Positions 61,548-64,000 of a DNA stretch of 64,000 nt are shown here, one piece after another. Each line of letters opens with the position of its first letter. Within the stretch, counting starts at the first letter, position 1. The stretch comes from Pseudomonas sp. DC1.2 (GTDB taxonomy: Bacteria > Pseudomonadota > Gammaproteobacteria > Pseudomonadales > Pseudomonadaceae): the NCBI RefSeq assembly GCF_034351645.1, contig NZ_CP133782.1, positions 4,531,001 to 4,595,000 of the forward strand, written 5' to 3'. A program made the translations under genes and the position numbers. The notes beneath the pieces were generated by a model. That model made no database searches and was not told where the DNA came from. It worked only from the letters and a program-made list of their open reading frames with translations.

Positions 61548-63437
61548 TTAGAAGTTCACGCCGACGCTGAGTGCAACGAAGTCGCGGTCATCCACGGTGC
61601 TGTACTTGCCGCCAAAGAAGTTGGTGTACGCCAGGCTGGCGGTGTAAGTGTTTTGGTATTCGGCATCGACCCCAAGGCTCACAGCCTTGCGGCCTTCTTC
61701 AAAGTTACCGCCAGGGCCAGGGGAGTAGCCGCTGACGTCATGGGACCAGGCCACGTTCGGCTTCAGGTTCACACCGGCGAACACGTCGTTGTATTCCCAG
61801 ATGGCACGGCCGCGATAACCCCACGAGTTGGCCGTGGTGAAACCGTCATTGTTGCAGTTGGTGCTTTTGTTATTGGACGATGCGCCGGCCCCGGCCCCAT
61901 TGATGGTGGAGGTGTTGAGGATTTGCGAACAGGTGTCCAGGCCCCCGGTGGAGGGCAGTTCACCCGGCCCGAAGACCGGGTCGCGGCCATAACGGACATC
62001 GGAGGTGCTTTCCAGGCCGCCGACGTGGGTCAGGCCGACTTCACCGACCAGGGTCAAGCGACTGGCGCCCATGACTTGATCAAAGAAGTGCGTCAGGGTG
62101 GTCTGGAACTGGGTGATTTCTTTACGGCGATAGCCGTGCAGGTCCTGACCCGGCGTGCCGGTCAACAGCGAGGCGTTGGTCAATGCGCCGCCCAACGGCC
62201 GCACACCGGCGAACAGGATGTCGGTGGAGTTCAACTGCACCGGAGCATTCGGACGGTAGCTGACCTCACCGGCCCACGCGGTGCCGGTAGGCAAGGTGGT
62301 CGAGAAGCTCAGGCCGTAGAGGCGAATGTCTTCCGGGTATTCGACGAAGTACTGCGAGTTACCCGCGACCACCAGCGGCCCCAGCGCCTGGAAAGGCCCT
62401 GGAAGCGCCTTGACGCCGTTGTAGACCGATTGTGGCGCACCAGTGGCGCTGAAAATCGGCGCACGGCTGTGGTAGTTCATGAAGTAGGCGCCGAACTCGG
62501 TATCGAGCGGCTCAAACATGTACTTGAAGGATGTGCCCCACTGGCCGCTGTTCCCAGGGTCGCGGTTCGCACCACGGCGTACCAGAACGCCTTCGTCATT
62601 GACGTCGACGTTGGCCGCAGCCAATGGACCGAGCGCCACCGACGGAATGGTCGAGCGCTTGTTCAGCACGCGCAGATTGTCTTCGCAACCGGTAGAAATG
62701 ATGTCCGGTTGCGAGAAGAACGTGCCGCAGTTATCGGTCACGGTCTTTTGCCACTGAAGCTGATAGAACGCCTCGGCGGACAGGTTTTCAGTGAGGCTTT
62801 GGGACACGTAGAACATGTTGACCGGGATCAGGCCTTCTTTGACCTCGGCACCCGGACGACGGAACGCAGACACGTCAATCGGGTTGATCGAGTTGATGCC
62901 GCCGCCAATAAAGGTACTTTCACCCCAACTCACAACCTGCTTGCCCAAACGCACGGAACCCGGTTCATCGGCGATGGAGTAGTTGTGGTAAACGAAGGCG
63001 TCGAGGATCTGGCCGCCCGAAGACTTGGCACCTTCATTGCGATGCTCGTTACTGACGTTCTTGAATTCCAGGTCCTGGTTTTGCAGCGCGAAGTCGTACC
63101 AGTATTTGCCTCGAACGAAGACACCGGTGTCGCCGTATTTCAACTCAAGGTCATGGATGCCCTTGAAAATCTTTGAAAAGGCTTGCCCGCTCTTGAAGTT
63201 CAAGTGGCCGTCATCAGAGGTTTGGGACAAGCCCTTGCCGCCGTTGTTGACGCCGATAAGGTTCTTGTTCGGCTGTTGGGTCGAGACACTCATGCCCAGG
63301 GAGAGCGACGAGTCGAACTGACCTTCGATTTCACCGACGTTGAAACTGACGCCGAATGCGGGCCCGGCGAGCGTAGAGGCAAGACTGACCGCCAAGGGCA
63401 ATTTCGCCCGGCGCCAGAACTGGTTTACTGATGTCAT
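61548..63437 (-). CDS. DUF1302 outer-membrane protein
   Basis: This 629-residue protein has an N-terminal signal (about 1-29, ending AGPAFG). The body is rich in alternating beta strands with terminal aromatic residue (YRGRAIWEYNDVFAGVNLKP; VDDRDFVALSVGVNF), so an outer-membrane barrel is likely. Motifs include FNVGEIEGQFDSSLSLGMSV and RLGKQVVSWGESTFIGGGIN. It could import the hydrophobic substrate that the neighbouring acyl-CoA synthetase activates; that is inference from context only. Confidence 0.9.
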   Translation of the reverse strand: MTSVNQFWRRAKLPLAVSLASTLAGPAFGVSFNVGEIEGQFDSSLSLGMSVSTQQPNKNLIGVNNGGKGLSQTSDDGHLNFKSGQAFSKIFKGIHDLELKYGDTGVFVRGKYWYDFALQNQDLEFKNVSNEHRNEGAKSSGGQILDAFVYHNYSIADEPGSVRLGKQVVSWGESTFIGGGINSINPIDVSAFRRPGAEVKEGLIPVNMFYVSQSLTENLSAEAFYQLQWQKTVTDNCGTFFSQPDIISTGCEDNLRVLNKRSTIPSVALGPLAAANVDVNDEGVLVRRGANRDPGNSGQWGTSFKYMFEPLDTEFGAYFMNYHSRAPIFSATGAPQSVYNGVKALPGPFQALGPLVVAGNSQYFVEYPEDIRLYGLSFSTTLPTGTAWAGEVSYRPNAPVQLNSTDILFAGVRPLGGALTNASLLTGTPGQDLHGYRRKEITQFQTTLTHFFDQVMGASRLTLVGEVGLTHVGGLESTSDVRYGRDPVFGPGELPSTGGLDTCSQILNTSTINGAGAGASSNNKSTNCNNDGFTTANSWGYRGRAIWEYNDVFAGVNLKPNVAWSHDVSGYSPGPGGNFEEGRKAVSLGVDAEYQNTYTASLAYTNFFGGKYSTVDDRDFVALSVGVNF

Positions 63438-63783
63438 CGACGCTACTCCATGTGCATTATTGTTATGGCAGTGAGCACTTTTAAAAACGCTGAGGGTGAC
63501 CGGAAGCCAAGATGTCCGAAGTCACTCCAAAGTTGCATCGCCCCGTTTTGTGCGTTTGCTCCGTTCTTAAAAATCCTTGAGCGGACTATAGCCAGCAGGC
63601 TGTACTGCTTGATCCCTCTAAAGTGTGATTTATAGCTGCCGGCCACTCTGGAACAGTCCTTTCGCCAGTCCGACAGGTGTCGGCACGGCAAGGATGGCTG
63701 AAAATTCGGATTTGACAAGCCAAGCGCTTGCTTGGTGGGGCTGGCGTGCCGTTGCGGGCACGCCAGAGCGCGTCAAAAAACGC
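63438..63783. other. non-coding interval before the DUF1302 gene
   Basis: The 346 bases between the acyl-CoA synthetase stop and the DUF1302 start hold a hairpin CTGGCGTGC...GCACGCCAG (63740-63765) without a T run and a palindrome CAAGCGCTTG (63721-63730). The promoter of the DUF1302-DUF1329 pair probably lies here (a possible minus-strand -10 TATAGT at 63589-63594). Confidence 0.4.
63721..63730. promoter_or_regulatory. palindrome CAAGCGCTTG upstream of the DUF1302 gene
   Basis: This perfect 10-base palindrome is flanked by further CAAG/CTTG repeats (CAAGC before, CTTGG after). It could be an operator, for example for a TetR- or LuxR-type regulator, or chance. Confidence 0.25.
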
Positions 63784-64000
63784 TTAAAGCGTTGAGAGGA
63801 AGGTGCTGTTGTTGGCCTGCCATTCAGTGATGTCGAGGCGGATACGCTTCTTGTCGAGTTTGCCGACACTGGTCTTGGGAATTTCCGTAACAAGGGCGAT
63901 CTGACTCGGGATCGCCCACTTGCTCAGGTGCCCTAGCTCGACGAACGGCTTAAGGTGTTCCTTGAGTTCGCGAGCCCCGATCTCATGCCCTTCACGGATC
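63784..64000 (-). CDS. AMP-binding acyl-CoA synthetase, C-terminal end, cut by window
   Basis: Only the last 72 codons are present; the gene continues beyond 64000. The minus-strand frame reads ELKEHLKPFVELGHLSKWAI, then EIPKTSVGKLDKKRIR, which is the mobile C-terminal subdomain of ANL-family ligases with the catalytic lysine in GKLDKK. The enzyme would activate a fatty or aromatic acid as the CoA thioester through an acyl-AMP. Same direction as the DUF1302 and DUF1329 genes, 346 bases ahead of them. Confidence 0.88.
   Translation of the reverse strand, partial: IREGHEIGARELKEHLKPFVELGHLSKWAIPSQIALVTEIPKTSVGKLDKKRIRLDITEWQANNSTFLSTL

Overview
The window comes from a fluorescent Pseudomonas (P. 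fluorescens group or a close relative). The evidence is the gene order and protein sequences of the division/cell-wall cluster, lpoA-yraN-diaA-dolP, petABC-sspAB and rpsI-rplM, the Pseudomonas-type RNase P RNA, and REP-type palindromes of the GAGCGGGCTTGCTCGCG kind. Most of the window is core chromosome; four stretches are accessory.

Layout. 1-5953 (+): an RND efflux operon (adaptor, permease) that runs into its own heavy-metal-type response regulator and sensor kinase. 6086-7295 (-): a graveyard holding a frameshifted colicin-type immunity gene, an S-type bacteriocin nuclease end with two in-frame stops, and, in the same frame, a scrap of type II secretin. 7665-9158 (+): a diguanylate cyclase. 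9295-27120 (-): the complete dcw cluster mraZ-rsmH-ftsL-ftsI-murE-murF-mraY-murD-ftsW-murG-murC-ddl-ftsQ-ftsA-ftsZ-lpxC, tightly overlapped, with a promoter and three 10-bp-spaced MraZ boxes in front of mraZ. 27565-28899 (-): rnpB and rsmI. 29077-32526 (+): lpoA, yraN, diaA, dolP. 32578-37460 (-): sspB, sspA, petC, petB, petA, rpsI, rplM. 37706-41127: an aldo-keto reductase, an acyl-CoA dehydrogenase and a GlxA-type regulator, with REP palindromes.

41394-48028 (+) is a catabolic island: an FAD amino-acid monooxygenase/oxidase gene split by an IS2-like element (42839-44165, 5-bp target duplication GACAG), a nitrilase-fold amidase, a membrane protein made of two repeated halves, and an asparaginase. 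The order resembles oxygenase-plus-amidase routes (amino acid to amide to acid), but the substrate cannot be read from sequence.

48073-53478 returns to core genes (zapE, trpS, an alpha/beta hydrolase, a YhcB/ZapG-like gene, an OmpA-type lipoprotein, a metallo-beta-lactamase-fold hydrolase). 53583-56996 (+) is the most striking locus: a three-gene kinase / von Willebrand A / PP2C phosphatase unit (YegI-YegL-YegK, TerY-P type). Its kinase carries a PIN-nuclease-like N-terminal domain and a zinc ribbon behind an atypical kinase core. 57062-64000 (-) holds a MalT-type LuxR regulator, a DUF1329 and a DUF1302 exported protein, and the C-terminal end of an AMP-binding acyl-CoA synthetase cut by the window edge.

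No tRNA, rRNA operon, CRISPR array or prophage was seen.
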